Made by a program: the position numbers and the translations under genes. Of a DNA stretch of 64,000 bases, positions 42,675 to 52,291 are shown one piece after another. The first letter of the stretch is position 1. Each line of letters opens with the position of its first letter. The notes beneath the pieces were generated by a model. The model ran no database searches, had not been told where the DNA came from, and saw only the letters and a list, made by a program, of their open reading frames with translations. The DNA is taken from assembly GCF_000317125.1 (NCBI RefSeq), contig NC_019695.1, forward strand, positions 6,064,336 through 6,128,335, written 5' to 3'. This DNA is from Chroococcidiopsis thermalis PCC 7203. Lineage in GTDB: Bacteria; Cyanobacteriota; Cyanobacteriia; Cyanobacteriales; Chroococcidiopsidaceae.

Positions 42675-43649
42675 TCAAAGTTCTAAGGGTGCGCAACTAT
42701 TTAGTACTTCTACTAATAGAATTCTGAATACAGATTGAGCGATCGCTATTAAGCCAAGTCGCCCTTGTGCTAAGTTGAGATTTTGATTTTTGACCTCTCC
42801 CCAAATGCGACATTGACTATAAAAAGTTTGAAAAGCTTGACTCAGATTCAGAGCTACTTTCAACCAATTTAAAGACTTGCGAGTAGGATCGGGGCAATAG
42901 AGAGCGTCTAATACTCCAATCGATTCGAGGAGTAAATTTAACTCGGATGGGTGATGCAAACAAATTTTTGCTTCACTCAACCAAGGAATAGGTTGAGGTG
43001 ATATGACCTGTAGACATGAAGACTTAATGTCAGAGTTTTTTGACTTAATTATAATTATTTTCTCCTCATGAGCCATTTTCAATAGAGAACAACAACGAGC
43101 ATGAGCGTATTGGATGGGAAATTGGTAATTGGTAATTGGTAATTGGTAATTGGTAATTGGTAATTGGTAATTGGTAATGTCTCCCTCAGCTCCCTCAGCT
43201 CTCTTCTCCCCCCTGCTCCCTAAACAGGGTAGTGTCTCAATCCAGTGTTGCAACCAAGCAGCCAGACTGGGTTGAGGTAATTCTAGGTCGATCCACCCTG
43301 GGGGAACAACTTGAAGAATCAAGTTTTGTTGACAATCTTGTTGGGCAATTAGCTGCGATATAGATTGGGCAACTTCTATAGTTGGGGAGTTGACAAGTTG
43401 ACTTAATTTAAACGCGATCGCGCACCTGTAAACAACCGGGCGCTGTTTAGATAACTGTAAAGGAATATAACTTTTGCGATCTGTTAAGGATGGAGTGTCT
43501 AATATATACAAACTTAGCGCTGCTTGTATCTGCTGTAACAGCGCTTGCTTAGGTGTTAACTCAGCTAATGGAGGCGATCGGTGATCCACTTTTAATTTAT
43601 AGTTAAAATCCCTATCCCTACCTGGGGGATTTACCAAGGTTCCATGCAA
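42675..43649 (-). CDS. DALR anticodon-binding-domain protein with repeat insertion
   Basis: 324 residues. The C-terminal 110 (SEAKICLHHPSELNLLLESI to the end) resemble the DALR anticodon-binding domain of arginyl-tRNA synthetase. The N-terminal half has no synthetase signature motifs, so this is not a full enzyme. Residues near 148-180 contain a duplicated segment (NYQLPIT units). It is coded by a tandem GGTAATT DNA repeat (43119-43178) flanked by other intergenic-type repeats, and the frame remains open through it. The start is a TTG at 43649, with an in-frame stop just upstream. GTG at 43589 is an alternative. The role is unknown. Confidence 0.7.
   Translation of the reverse strand: MHGTLVNPPGRDRDFNYKLKVDHRSPPLAELTPKQALLQQIQAALSLYILDTPSLTDRKSYIPLQLSKQRPVVYRCAIAFKLSQLVNSPTIEVAQSISQLIAQQDCQQNLILQVVPPGWIDLELPQPSLAAWLQHWIETLPCLGSRGEKRAEGAEGDITNYQLPITNYQLPITNYQFPIQYAHARCCSLLKMAHEEKIIIIKSKNSDIKSSCLQVISPQPIPWLSEAKICLHHPSELNLLLESIGVLDALYCPDPTRKSLNWLKVALNLSQAFQTFYSQCRIWGEVKNQNLNLAQGRLGLIAIAQSVFRILLVEVLNSCAPLEL
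43119..43178. repeat. tandem GGTAATT repeat inside DALR-protein gene
   Basis: Eight or so copies of GGTAATT, read on the minus strand as NYQLPIT units. The same 7-mer occurs intergenically at 14911-14938. Confidence 0.92.
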
Positions 43650-44160
43650 ACGAATTGCTTAACCCCTATTTTTTGAATGGCTACCTGAGAATACTATGCC
43701 CTAGCGAAATTTACTATTACTGGAGCGTTCGTTCATCCGCGATCGTACTGAAAGATCTATGAGTTTTCGCTAAAAAATCTGGTGATTTCAGTAGATTTAC
43801 GGTACAAAAAAACTCAGTCCTATGTTGTTGACAATATTTTGTCACAATTTTCCCTAGCTCAACTACAATCATTTGTACAACTGTTACTTGCAATTCCCTG
43901 GTTTGATTGTTTACACTTATCTGTTGTTTTAAACATGAACTATACGGATAAAAAAACTGAAAAGCAGGAGACTTGATCGAGTAATTGAGTGATTGAGAAT
44001 ACTAGGATTGTGTTGCAAGACAGATAAAACAAATCTATGGCTAAGTTCGCTTAGCTGCGATTGCTATTACTGGTTTGAGGAGTGGAGTTCACCTGCCAAC
44101 CAATTTGGCAATAGGTGAGCTTCACAGTGACGTTTCGTCTATCGCCAACTGCTGCAAATT
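43650..44160. other. intergenic region with one doubtful small frame
   Basis: A 511-base region between the DALR-protein gene and the Crp-family gene. A 64-residue frame from GTG 43782 to 43976 has no ribosome-binding site and no recognised motif. I treat it as unproven. The remainder should hold the divergent promoters. Confidence 0.5.
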
Positions 44161-44877
44161 ATGCATTCCCCATCCGCTTCTCCAGAGTCGCAAAGACCAT
44201 TTTTAACCTGGCAACGGATTCTTGACTGGGCGCAGGAACACTATCGCGTTCGCTCTTTTAGTAAAGACGAACGCATTCCAGCTCGACCTGGACTGCTCTA
44301 TCTCGTTCAAAGAGGTGCTGTGCGACTTGTAGGTACAGCTCAAGTTAGCGCAACTAGTCAGCTATCATCTCGGCGCATCAACAGAACACCTGAAGAAGCT
44401 TTTTTAGGCTTTGTTGGCGCTGGACAGCCGTTTGAAATTGTTGCCCAATCTCCGTTTACGCTCCAAGCTTATGCCCACGTAGAACCCACTTTAGTCGTGT
44501 GGATGTACTGGCATGACTTGGATAACTGGCCCCACTTTCGGCGGGAAGTTCTCGATGCATTTCGCTACCAACATCAGCGCAAGTTACTGTGGCTGAGTGC
44601 TTTAGGACAGCGACGGACGATCGATCGTCTCTTGGGATTCTTAACCCTGCTGGTAGAAGAATACGGACAACCAGCGACAAGTGAAGAAGATCCCGAGATT
44701 CTGCGCGGATACTCTCTACCGTTTACGCTGACGCACGCCCAAATTGGTAGTGCGATCGGTTCGACGCGAGTTACGGTGACTCGTTTAATGGGTAAGTTAC
44801 GCCAACGCGGTTTACTTATCGCCCAAGAAGATAATCTCATCTGTTTGCCAGCCGATTCAATCAATCGAGCTAGTTGA
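44161..44877 (+). CDS. Crp/Fnr-family transcription regulator (DevH-like)
   Basis: A 238-residue DNA-binding regulator with an N-terminal cyclic-nucleotide-binding-like fold (LYLVQRGAVRLVGTAQVSAT) and a C-terminal winged helix. The recognition helix region LTHAQIGSAIGSTRVTVTRL is shared with NtcA. The overall sequence differs clearly from NtcA, and I associate it from memory with the DevH type. The effector-binding arginine of CRP is not evident. Gene order supports DevH: the order devH, LysR, ndhF, ndhD is known in a heterocystous relative, and those genes follow here over 18 kb. A 16-bp inverted repeat follows the stop. Confidence 0.75.
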   Translation: MHSPSASPESQRPFLTWQRILDWAQEHYRVRSFSKDERIPARPGLLYLVQRGAVRLVGTAQVSATSQLSSRRINRTPEEAFLGFVGAGQPFEIVAQSPFTLQAYAHVEPTLVVWMYWHDLDNWPHFRREVLDAFRYQHQRKLLWLSALGQRRTIDRLLGFLTLLVEEYGQPATSEEDPEILRGYSLPFTLTHAQIGSAIGSTRVTVTRLMGKLRQRGLLIAQEDNLICLPADSINRAS

Positions 44878-44911
44878 ATTATAGAGACGCGAAACTTCGC
44901 GTCTCTATAAT
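44878..44911. terminator. 16-bp inverted repeat between convergent genes
   Basis: ATTATAGAGACGCGAA and TTCGCGTCTCTATAAT separated by two bases. It lies between the convergent Crp-family gene and the phosphate-binding-like gene and could end transcription in both directions. The TAGAGACG/CGTCTCTA arms resemble the dispersed GAGACGTTAC palindromes. Confidence 0.5.
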
Positions 44912-44918
44912 CCTATGC

Positions 44919-45986
44919 CTAGCGCATTCGCACAAATCCAGCGTTAGCGATCGCCGACTGTCCTTGCTGCGTCAGCAGTAATTTAGCATAAGCTTCTCCT
45001 GCTTGCTGTGCTAAATCGTCATCTTGCTTGACGACAACGTACAGGTTACGTGTCAGAGGATATTGTCCGGTTTGAAAAGCATCTGTATTGAGCTGATTGC
45101 GCCGCTGAGGACAGTTATTCGCTGTTACTAAAGGTTCTTGGTAGGGAGGAGTAAATTGCCCTGATTGACGACCTAGCGGTAAGGGTCTAATCCTACACTG
45201 AGGTACGATTTCTGGAGCCGAGGCGTAGTAAATTCCGCCACGGTTACTAGCTAGCTTTTGTAGAGCTTGAGTTGTCGTACCGACAAATTCAACATTAGCA
45301 GCTAATGCTTGACCTGCTAAAACATCCTGTACGAAAAGCTCGACCGTACCACCCTCGCTCATCGGACGAGAATAAGGTTGAATCGGCAGGTTAGGACCAC
45401 CGAGTTGTTTCCAGTTATTTGCCTTACCCGTGTAAATTGCTTGCAGCTGTGCCAAGGTTAGTCCTGGTATATTTAGGCTGGGGTGAACTGCGATCGCTAA
45501 ACCATCAATTGCTACCGGAATTTCTTTTAAATTAAATCCTCTTTGCTGAGCGCGGGATACCTCTTGATCTTGTAAGGGTCGAGACGACTGAGCAAAGGTA
45601 AGCCTACCTTCAATCAGCATCCGAATACCAATACTAGTTCCTGGGGAAGCATTTGTCGGTTCTACAAATCGTAACTGAAATTCTGGATAAGCTGCCCTAA
45701 TTTGCGGATCGATCGCTTGTCGAATTGCTGCCCAAGAAGTACTACCACCATAGCTGAATAACCCTTTAGGAATGCCTGAAACACCGCTAAAACTTGAGCC
45801 AGTCAATTCTGGATCTGAAGTTATATCGGATGTGTTGGGGGTGGAAATAGATCTTGGCTGAGGATCGCTGAGTTCGACACTAGTGCTAGAATTTCTCGTC
45901 AGCCACCAAAAACCACCAGCTAAACCCCCAGCTACGATCAATAGAGTCAGAACGAGAACAGCTGTTTCATTTTTTTGCGACGACAT
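44919..45986 (-). CDS. anchored PstS-like phosphate-binding protein
   Basis: A periplasmic type II solute-binding protein of the PstS family. From the ATG at 45986 it has 355 residues. An N-terminal membrane anchor (MSSQKNETAVLVLTLLIVAG) precedes a serine-rich linker and two lobes with GLFSYGGSTSWAAIRQAID, RLTFAQSSRPLQDQE and YTGKANNWKQLGG. The frame reaches to 46067, but the extra residues are cysteine-rich and lack a ribosome-binding site. No phosphate permease or ATPase gene is near. The anchor matches that of the binding protein at 52292-53713, so these are modular relatives. Phosphate as ligand is inferred. Confidence 0.82.
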   Translation of the reverse strand: MSSQKNETAVLVLTLLIVAGGLAGGFWWLTRNSSTSVELSDPQPRSISTPNTSDITSDPELTGSSFSGVSGIPKGLFSYGGSTSWAAIRQAIDPQIRAAYPEFQLRFVEPTNASPGTSIGIRMLIEGRLTFAQSSRPLQDQEVSRAQQRGFNLKEIPVAIDGLAIAVHPSLNIPGLTLAQLQAIYTGKANNWKQLGGPNLPIQPYSRPMSEGGTVELFVQDVLAGQALAANVEFVGTTTQALQKLASNRGGIYYASAPEIVPQCRIRPLPLGRQSGQFTPPYQEPLVTANNCPQRRNQLNTDAFQTGQYPLTRNLYVVVKQDDDLAQQAGEAYAKLLLTQQGQSAIANAGFVRMR

Positions 45987-46353
45987 AACAGAATGATAAG
46001 TGCTGTAATAAGTGCAACATATACTTGCTTGCGTACAGATTATCCCCGCAGCAAAGCAGTGTTGCATCCCTGTGAGATCGCCTCTAATTCAAGCGATCGT
46101 CCTATGATGAAATCAAAGTACTTAAGTTAAGTGTTTTGCTCTCAGTAATCCTATGAATTAAACTCTTATGTCTGTTTTATCATAACCTAACCTTAATCTT
46201 GTCAGGACGATTAACTATATATATTTAGCGGCTTTTGGCACAAATAGTATACACACAACTACATAAAGTCACGATCGTTGGTCATGAGAATAGGGGTAAG
46301 GGTAAGAATTTCTTACTTACGACTTACGAATTACAAATTACGACTTATTTAAC

Positions 46354-46770
46354 CTAGTGATTAGAGTGTCTGAAAAGATCGTCGCAGTAAAATAACCAAG
46401 CTATACCCAAAATAGCTGTAGTTACGCTAGCAATTATCCCCGCTATAACCCAGCCGAATGCTCCTACTAATATAATTAATCTTCCTAGTAAAGCTAAAAC
46501 TGCTTTCGCCGTAATGAATGCAGTAACGGCAGAAATTATACTAATCAGTCCTAATTCTAAAAGTATAGATTTAGTATCCTTAGTTGCTAGTTCCTCATCA
46601 AAGTATATATCCCAGACAACAGTACACATAGCAACATCAGCAACCGTCAAAAATATTTGCTTGAATAATTCTAAATTTATTGCAGGAGTTACTGTGACTA
46701 TCCCCGCAGCAAAAATTGTAGCTAAAATTACTATAACGGCTCGTTTTCTTTTTAGATAGATCTGACTCAT
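46354..46770 (-). CDS. small multi-pass membrane protein, unknown
   Basis: A 138-residue hydrophobic protein with about four membrane segments (AVIVILATIFAAGIVTV, IFLTVADVAMCTVVW, LLELGLISIISAVTAF and LIILVGAFGWVIAGIIASV) and a charged loop in the middle. I recognise no family. It has its own start after an A/T-rich leader. The 286 bases beyond it, up to the phosphate-binding gene, hold no recognised element. Confidence 0.6.
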   Translation of the reverse strand: MSQIYLKRKRAVIVILATIFAAGIVTVTPAINLELFKQIFLTVADVAMCTVVWDIYFDEELATKDTKSILLELGLISIISAVTAFITAKAVLALLGRLIILVGAFGWVIAGIIASVTTAILGIAWLFYCDDLFRHSNH

Positions 46771-46859
46771 AATTAATTTCCTGAATCACAAGCTTTTTAA
46801 TAAAGAAGAGTCAGAAGTGGATATAGCAATTCTAAATGAATCGTGAAATCGATTGTTCC

Positions 46860-46889
46860 TGTAGAGACGTTACATGTAACGTCTCTACA
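46860..46889. repeat. 30-bp perfect palindrome, GAGACGTTAC family
   Basis: TGTAGAGACGTTACA plus its reverse complement, followed by an extra half copy (GGAACGTCTCTACAGG). Confidence 0.9.
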
Positions 46890-47056
46890 CACATGGAACG
46901 TCTCTACAGGGAAAACGTTCACAAATCAATTTGGATTGCTATATTAGTTTTTATACCAACAAAATCAACATTTTACATCAGAAAAGTTTTTGATTTCGTA
47001 GCATTAATTGCAGCTTTTTCACAATTAATTTTCTAACTTCTGCCTCCTTCTACAGA

Positions 47057-47821
47057 TTACAACCAGTGTTTTGGATAAGTTCTACCTGGCATGAGATTGT
47101 TAAAAACAAAAGTACAAAAGACTAAAACAATTGAACCTGCTAATACTGGCGTGAATAGAAAACTCCATTCAGCACGGCTCATCACTCCTACTAAAGCAAC
47201 TGCTCCTCCTGGTGGATGGAGAGTTTTTGTCAGTTGCATGACTTTGATTGCTGTAGCAACAGCTAAAGCCATTACCCAAGGTTCTGAGCCGAATAAATGT
47301 ACCATAATTAAGCTGACTAATCCGCCGAGAAAATTGCCTACAATACAGTTGCGTGGCTGTGCTAGAGGACTATCGGGTGCAGCAAATAATAAAACGGCAG
47401 CCGCTCCGAAAGGAGCTGCGATTAGAGGATAATGCGTACTAACGCTGATGTAAGCTAGCGCGGCAATGCCAATAAAACTACCTATGTAAGAAAAAACAAT
47501 TTGTTTTAAAGGAAAGCGGGGTTGATATTTAGAGCTGCCGTGAATTTTAGCCAAGAAGTTTTTGAGTCGAGCCGATTTAAATCGAAAGCTCCATGTAGAC
47601 TGGGAACGATTTTTTCTCAAAGCAGCTAGTTCAGATGTGAGTTGCTCTAGTTGTTGCTGCTGAATGATTAATTGCTGTTGCTGTTGTTCTAGTTGCTGTT
47701 GATACTGCTGGAATTGTTGTTGTTTGCTTGTCAACTCAAAGGTGGACATAGCTTTGGTAAGTTTTGTCATAGAGCTAGTATTTGTATTTGGTTTCGCCGC
47801 AGTTTTACTAATGTCTTTCAT
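47057..47821 (-). CDS. HPP-family transporter, probable nitrite uptake
   Basis: A membrane protein with four helices carrying the family signature HPP (TLHPPGGAVALVGVMSRAEW). HPP proteins of cyanobacteria and chloroplasts have been reported to transport nitrite. The N-terminal 70 residues are a glutamine-rich coiled coil (QQQFQQYQQQLEQQQQQLII) not needed in the family. The frame reaches to 47965, but the NtcA-type box at 47977-47990 and its promoter would start transcription inside that region. I therefore take ATG 47821 (MKDISKTAAK). Later methionines are also possible. The start is uncertain, the family is not. Confidence 0.82.
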   Translation of the reverse strand: MKDISKTAAKPNTNTSSMTKLTKAMSTFELTSKQQQFQQYQQQLEQQQQQLIIQQQQLEQLTSELAALRKNRSQSTWSFRFKSARLKNFLAKIHGSSKYQPRFPLKQIVFSYIGSFIGIAALAYISVSTHYPLIAAPFGAAAVLLFAAPDSPLAQPRNCIVGNFLGGLVSLIMVHLFGSEPWVMALAVATAIKVMQLTKTLHPPGGAVALVGVMSRAEWSFLFTPVLAGSIVLVFCTFVFNNLMPGRTYPKHWL

Positions 47822-47965
47822 ACTTCGATCGCTAAATAATGAATTGCAAAAACTTAGATTAATTCTGTGATATTGCGATCGCACTACTATAAATTGTGTT
47901 AACTGATACGGAATATTATTACTCATGAAAGAAGCGCATTTTGAAATTGCTCTAACCGCATACAA

Positions 47966-48663
47966 TCAACGAAAAAGTACTATTTTATACTTGCAACTTA
48001 GAGCAAACTACGCTCGCAATAACGCTAGAACTATCAAATAAATTAAATGGATAAATTAATTTTTTCAAAAAATATTGACAGCGATCGCTAGCTACTAGAG
48101 CAATCCTATTTGATTCATGAATGTGGAGCAGGCTAGAAGCCTACTTTACAAATCATTTAGAACTGCTATAGCTCGCTCAAATATTTATCGCTGTATAACT
48201 ATATTTAATTATTGTAGTTAAAATCTGACAAGACATTTCAGACTCGATCGAAGTGTTCTTTGTTTATTCGATGGTATTCAAAGTTTTTATTTCAAGAGAG
48301 TTAATCTTGTATTTTAATTTTATTCATCAAAATTTTAATTGCTCTTAGTGTTATGGAATAGCTTTGAGATTTATCGTATTTTTACTGTAACTTTGGTTGC
48401 AGCATTTTTGCTGCACGGTTGAGTAAAATCTGAAGATTAGCTTTTTAGCTTCTGTGCCTCTGCATGGAAATGCTAGTAAAGCCATAAATTGTGACTTGAT
48501 ACAGAGGCAAATTTGTTTGTTGGGTTAGTTTTAATTGTTACGTAATGAGAGCTTAATTTGTTACGCAATAGTAGCGAAACTAAACCAAGCGATCGCGATT
48601 TAACTTGAAACTGTGGTTGTTGAATTGCTAATTCATGGGTGCTGTTGAGATAGAACGAAACTG
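47966..48663. other. intergenic region, mostly empty
   Basis: A 698-base AT-rich space between divergent HPP (-) and AEC-family (+) genes. It holds the NtcA-type box at 47977-47990. No frame, repeat or RNA gene was recognised in the rest. Confidence 0.5.
47977..47990 (-). promoter_or_regulatory. NtcA-type box upstream of HPP transporter
   Basis: The minus strand reads GTATAAAATAGTAC, an exact GTA-N8-TAC. After 22 bases comes TAGAGC, one base off the TAN3T -10 pattern. The site alone can occur by chance about sixteen times in 64 kb. Its place before a likely nitrite transporter makes it worth testing. Confidence 0.5.
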
Positions 48664-49626
48664 ATGATAGAAATTACAGCAAGCGTTTTTTGTACGAGTC
48701 TGGGCGCATTCTTATTCAGAAGAGAAATAATTCCTCGTTCCTTTCCCAATTTGCTAGGTCGCCTTCTTTACTGGCTGGGCGTACCTTTGCAAATTTTAGT
48801 ACTGACGCGCAAGTCAAATTTATCGCAATCGATTTGGTTGCCCCCAATCTTGACAATTGCAACATTGCTTTTGGGTTTGGGCTTAGCTTATGTCAGTTTA
48901 CAGCTACTCAAACAACTGACTCAGTACCGCTCGGTTTCATGGGTAAAACAATTGTCCGATAGTTTTTATCCTAGCGATCGCGCTGAACAAGGTAGTTTTG
49001 TCCTCGCTTCAATTTTGGGAAACACCGGCTTCATCGGGTTAGCGATCGTTCCAGCTTTTGTCAGTCAAGACTATTTAGTTTGGGTAGTGTTGTATGGCGT
49101 AACGCACAATCTAATTGGTAGTTACGGACTGGGAGTATTTTTAGCAAGTTATTTTGGGCAAACCACAGCAAATAATAAATGGAAAGCTGCATGGCGAGAC
49201 ATTTTGCGCGTTCCTGCTTTATGGGCGTTTGCGCTGGGTTACTATAGTAAACCTTGGCAAATTGTCAGTTTCATCGATCCCTTACTTCAAGCAATAGTCT
49301 ATTTAGTCATACCTGGAGCTTTTTTGTTGATTGGAATGCAATTATCACGGCTTCAAGGAATTGAAAATCTACGAGGGGCGATCGTTCCCAGTACGATCAA
49401 GACATTTGTTCTGCCCATTTTGGCAGGAATGGTAATAACATGCTTGGGATTTCCCCACGAAGCACGCTTGGCTTTAGTCTTGATGTCTGGAATGCCAAGT
49501 GCTTTCGCCAATGCGATTTTAGCAGAAGAGTACAACCTCAATCGTCCGCTAGCTGCCAGTACGATTGTTCTCAGTACGGTTTTGCTACCACTGGTACTTC
49601 CCCTATGGTTGTATTTATTTAGATAA
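48664..49626 (+). CDS. AEC-family transporter
   Basis: A 320-residue membrane protein with about ten helices of the auxin efflux carrier superfamily. Members export auxin-like acids, malate or malonate. The typical positions are VPAFVSQDYLVWVVLYGVTH in the first half and GMPSAFANAILAEEYNLNRP near the end. The substrate is unknown. It is alone on its strand and converges on the binding-protein gene. Confidence 0.82.
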   Translation: MIEITASVFCTSLGAFLFRREIIPRSFPNLLGRLLYWLGVPLQILVLTRKSNLSQSIWLPPILTIATLLLGLGLAYVSLQLLKQLTQYRSVSWVKQLSDSFYPSDRAEQGSFVLASILGNTGFIGLAIVPAFVSQDYLVWVVLYGVTHNLIGSYGLGVFLASYFGQTTANNKWKAAWRDILRVPALWAFALGYYSKPWQIVSFIDPLLQAIVYLVIPGAFLLIGMQLSRLQGIENLRGAIVPSTIKTFVLPILAGMVITCLGFPHEARLALVLMSGMPSAFANAILAEEYNLNRPLAASTIVLSTVLLPLVLPLWLYLFR

Positions 49627-49665
49627 TAGAGACTCTGCGTGGAACTTCTCTGCGTCGTCTCTCGA

Positions 49666-51108
49666 TCAACGAAGGCTCGTGTCAACCGAACTAGGTAGGG
49701 GAGTAAAATCGTAACCAGTGCCGGAGTATCTACCAGGCTGAACTCTGACTAGAGTTCCTGATTCTTGGCGATCGCCTGACGGTAAAAACTTGACTATCCC
49801 AGTTGCCCCTTTAAACATAAAACCAGTATTAGATAAAGCTTTCTGTAGCTGTTCGCGATTCGTACTCGCTTTTAAACCCGTGAAAACAGCAATTGTTGCA
49901 TCGTAAGTCAATGCAGTTCGCCAATTACCAGCCCCACCCCAAAACCGCTTAGCATTGGCAATGAAAGAACTATTGGGGAAAGCAGAAGGATGCCAAGGTA
50001 CAGAAAGCACCATAGTATTAACATCAGCTTGTCCTTGCTGCAACGTGTCGTACGTATACATTGTGTGGCTGCCGAACAAAGTCAATCGACTGCGATTTGC
50101 TTGCGCTACTTCCACTGCACGACCCATTCTATTTACATCTGGTGCTAGCAGCAAAGCTTCTGCTCCATCGCTGACTGCTTGAGAGGGAATTTCGCTAGGG
50201 TTAAAATTAGTAGCAGCAAAATCGCAGGGGGTACTGGTGATATAACCGCCATTTTCAAACACGCTAGAAGTGAACTCCTCTTGAAACGAGCGACTTGCTT
50301 CTGCCTGAGAATCCGCACAGATCGCAATTCTGGTTTTGCGTGCTGTTTTCACGACGTAGCTAGCCAAAGCATCGGCGATTGCTCTTGAATTTGGCGTAGT
50401 CCGAAAGATAAATCTCCCAACTCCACTTAAGTTACGCGCTACGCTCGTGGGCGAGATCATCACCAAACCGCTTTTTTGATAGATGGGAGCAGCGGCGATG
50501 GATGCATCACTAGAGTTATGTCCTACTACTGCGAGAATATCTGGATCGTTGGCAAATTCAGCCGCGATTTGTTTGGCAACAATGGGGTTATTATCGTCGT
50601 TGGCAACTTGCACTTGAACCAGCTTGCCGCCAATCCCGCCACCGTGATTAATTTCGTATTGTGCCTGTGCCACGCCCCGCAGCATCTCTCTGGCAACGTT
50701 TAAGTTACCTCCTACAGGAACGCTAACACCGATCTTAACTGTATTGCTAATTGCAGCTGCCGAAGCATTATTTAAATAAATCCACGTTTCGGGATCGTTG
50801 CGCTTCACCTGCAAAGCCGCATTAAATTTGGTGACTGCCGTGGAAAAATCTCCTGCGGCAAAAGCTTGTACCCCTGCTTGTTTGTCTGGATTATTGTCGG
50901 CAGTAAATAAAACTTTATTACCTAAACTAATTCGTTTTTGCAAAGCTGGGTTGCGGTTGGGGGGATTGAGCAATCCATTGAGAGATGGTTGAGTTGCTTG
51001 TTGCCCTCCTCTACCACTGCGATAACTCAACCAAAAAATTAGCGGACCGATCAAGCAGAGGGCGATGAGATAGAGAACCAGGACAGTGTTTTTTTTGCTT
51101 TGCAACAT
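49666..51108 (-). CDS. anchored type I solute-binding protein with TPR-like head
   Basis: 480 residues. An N-terminal membrane anchor (KKNTVLVLYLIALCLIGPLI) is followed by a linker. Then come a short tetratricopeptide-like unit (GDFSTAVTKFNAALQVKRND, PETWIYLNNA) and a Peripla_BP_6-type domain like the branched-chain amino-acid binding proteins (VKIGVSVPVGGNLNVAREML, GVAQAQYEINHGGGIGGKL). It is a clear paralogue of the protein at 52292-53713. No ABC permease or ATPase lies nearby, so it may be a sensor or an orphan receptor. It lies with mgtC and a Ser/Thr kinase gene on the same strand. Confidence 0.85.
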   Translation of the reverse strand: MLQSKKNTVLVLYLIALCLIGPLIFWLSYRSGRGGQQATQPSLNGLLNPPNRNPALQKRISLGNKVLFTADNNPDKQAGVQAFAAGDFSTAVTKFNAALQVKRNDPETWIYLNNASAAAISNTVKIGVSVPVGGNLNVAREMLRGVAQAQYEINHGGGIGGKLVQVQVANDDNNPIVAKQIAAEFANDPDILAVVGHNSSDASIAAAPIYQKSGLVMISPTSVARNLSGVGRFIFRTTPNSRAIADALASYVVKTARKTRIAICADSQAEASRSFQEEFTSSVFENGGYITSTPCDFAATNFNPSEIPSQAVSDGAEALLLAPDVNRMGRAVEVAQANRSRLTLFGSHTMYTYDTLQQGQADVNTMVLSVPWHPSAFPNSSFIANAKRFWGGAGNWRTALTYDATIAVFTGLKASTNREQLQKALSNTGFMFKGATGIVKFLPSGDRQESGTLVRVQPGRYSGTGYDFTPLPSSVDTSLR

Positions 51109-51538
51109 AAAGTTTGGAACAGGAGTTTAATCGAGTATTGTAGACATGTCTAGACAACTTTCCCAGCCTCATATTTTCTTCATCGCCATGACTTAGTACA
51201 ACCCAGATGTCGAAGAATCTATAAGGATCTAAATCATATTCTTTTTAGCAACAGCACTTTGGGCGATCGCAATAATAGTACGAGATGAATACCCACAAAC
51301 AAAGCTACAGCTTGAAAGTTGGTTTTTTTAACATATAAATAAATAATATTTGATTTGACCCATAACCAAACAAAATAGAGCCACAACTACTTGCGTACCA
51401 ACCGTAATTTTACGGAAAAAATATAATGCAGCTGATTTTAACCGTGAAATTACTTACGCAAATTTACTGAGTCTAAGCCTATACGTATAAGAGATTTACC
51501 TAACTATAGCAGTAAAGAGTTTGGCGATCGCGCTCCGC
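51109..51538. other. intergenic region, one small palindrome
   Basis: A 430-base AT-rich gap between two minus-strand genes. A 12-bp palindrome TAGACATGTCTA lies near 51142-51153, just upstream of the anchored binding-protein gene. No coding frame was recognised. The gap argues that the two genes are separately transcribed. Confidence 0.5.
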
Positions 51539-52261
51539 TCAATCTGTATCTTCTGTAACTACTTCCCACTTAATTGCAGTCACTTTTATTTGCGATCGCA
51601 ACTGCATGACAATCTCTTCCATCAACAGATCGTTGCGACCATTGGAAGTATATTCTGCCTTGATTTCTACTGAAGAGAAGTTATCGAGATCTTTACTGTT
51701 AATATTTTTACTAGACAATTCATTCAATATCATTTGTCCTGGTGTGGTTTGTGCCAGTAGCACAGCCCTCACAGCTACTTCGTCTTCAGTTAAACAAATG
51801 AGGCGACAGCAATAGCGAGTTTCTGCTTTTGTGTGCGTAATCAATTGCTCGTCTAACTGCTGAAACCACTGTACCATCGGGCGCAAAAGTAGATTTGCTC
51901 CTACCACTGCTAAAGTGCCGAAATAAGCTTGAAATAGCAATCCCGCCCCGACCAAACTACCCACGGCAGCAGCACACCAGAGGGTAGCTGCGGTATTGAG
52001 TCCGCGCACGCTGGTTCCTTCCCGCAAAATTACACCGCCACCCAAAAAGCCAATGCCAGAGACAACTTGGGCTGCTATACGTGTAGGACTGGCATCGCCG
52101 GGAATCATTGCCGAGAGCATGACGAACATAGCAGCACCAAGAGACACCAACACATTTGTTTTCAGTACCGAGCGAGTTCGCCGCCATTGTCTTTCGCTGC
52201 CAATTGCCGCACCGAGAATGAATGCCAGTAGCAGGCGAATTGCAAAATCTACCCAAGTCAT
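51539..52261 (-). CDS. mgtC: MgtC/SapB-family membrane protein
   Basis: A 240-residue protein with four N-terminal helices and a soluble C-terminal part. The family signatures are IGSERQWRRTRS, DASPTRIAAQVVSGIGFLGG and REGTSVRGLNTAATLWCAAA. MgtC proteins respond to low magnesium and in some bacteria modulate ATP synthase or phosphate uptake. The C-terminal domain has an ACT-like character. The gene starts 30 bases downstream of the SBP gene at 52292-53713, so the two are probably co-transcribed. Confidence 0.88.
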   Translation of the reverse strand: MTWVDFAIRLLLAFILGAAIGSERQWRRTRSVLKTNVLVSLGAAMFVMLSAMIPGDASPTRIAAQVVSGIGFLGGGVILREGTSVRGLNTAATLWCAAAVGSLVGAGLLFQAYFGTLAVVGANLLLRPMVQWFQQLDEQLITHTKAETRYCCRLICLTEDEVAVRAVLLAQTTPGQMILNELSSKNINSKDLDNFSSVEIKAEYTSNGRNDLLMEEIVMQLRSQIKVTAIKWEVVTEDTD

Positions 52262-52291
52262 TGTTTTTTTCGTTTGGTTGCACCCAAATTG

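Noticed and set aside
43782-43976. A 64-residue frame starting at GTG
   Set aside because: No ribosome-binding site, no motif, and an AT-rich intergenic setting.
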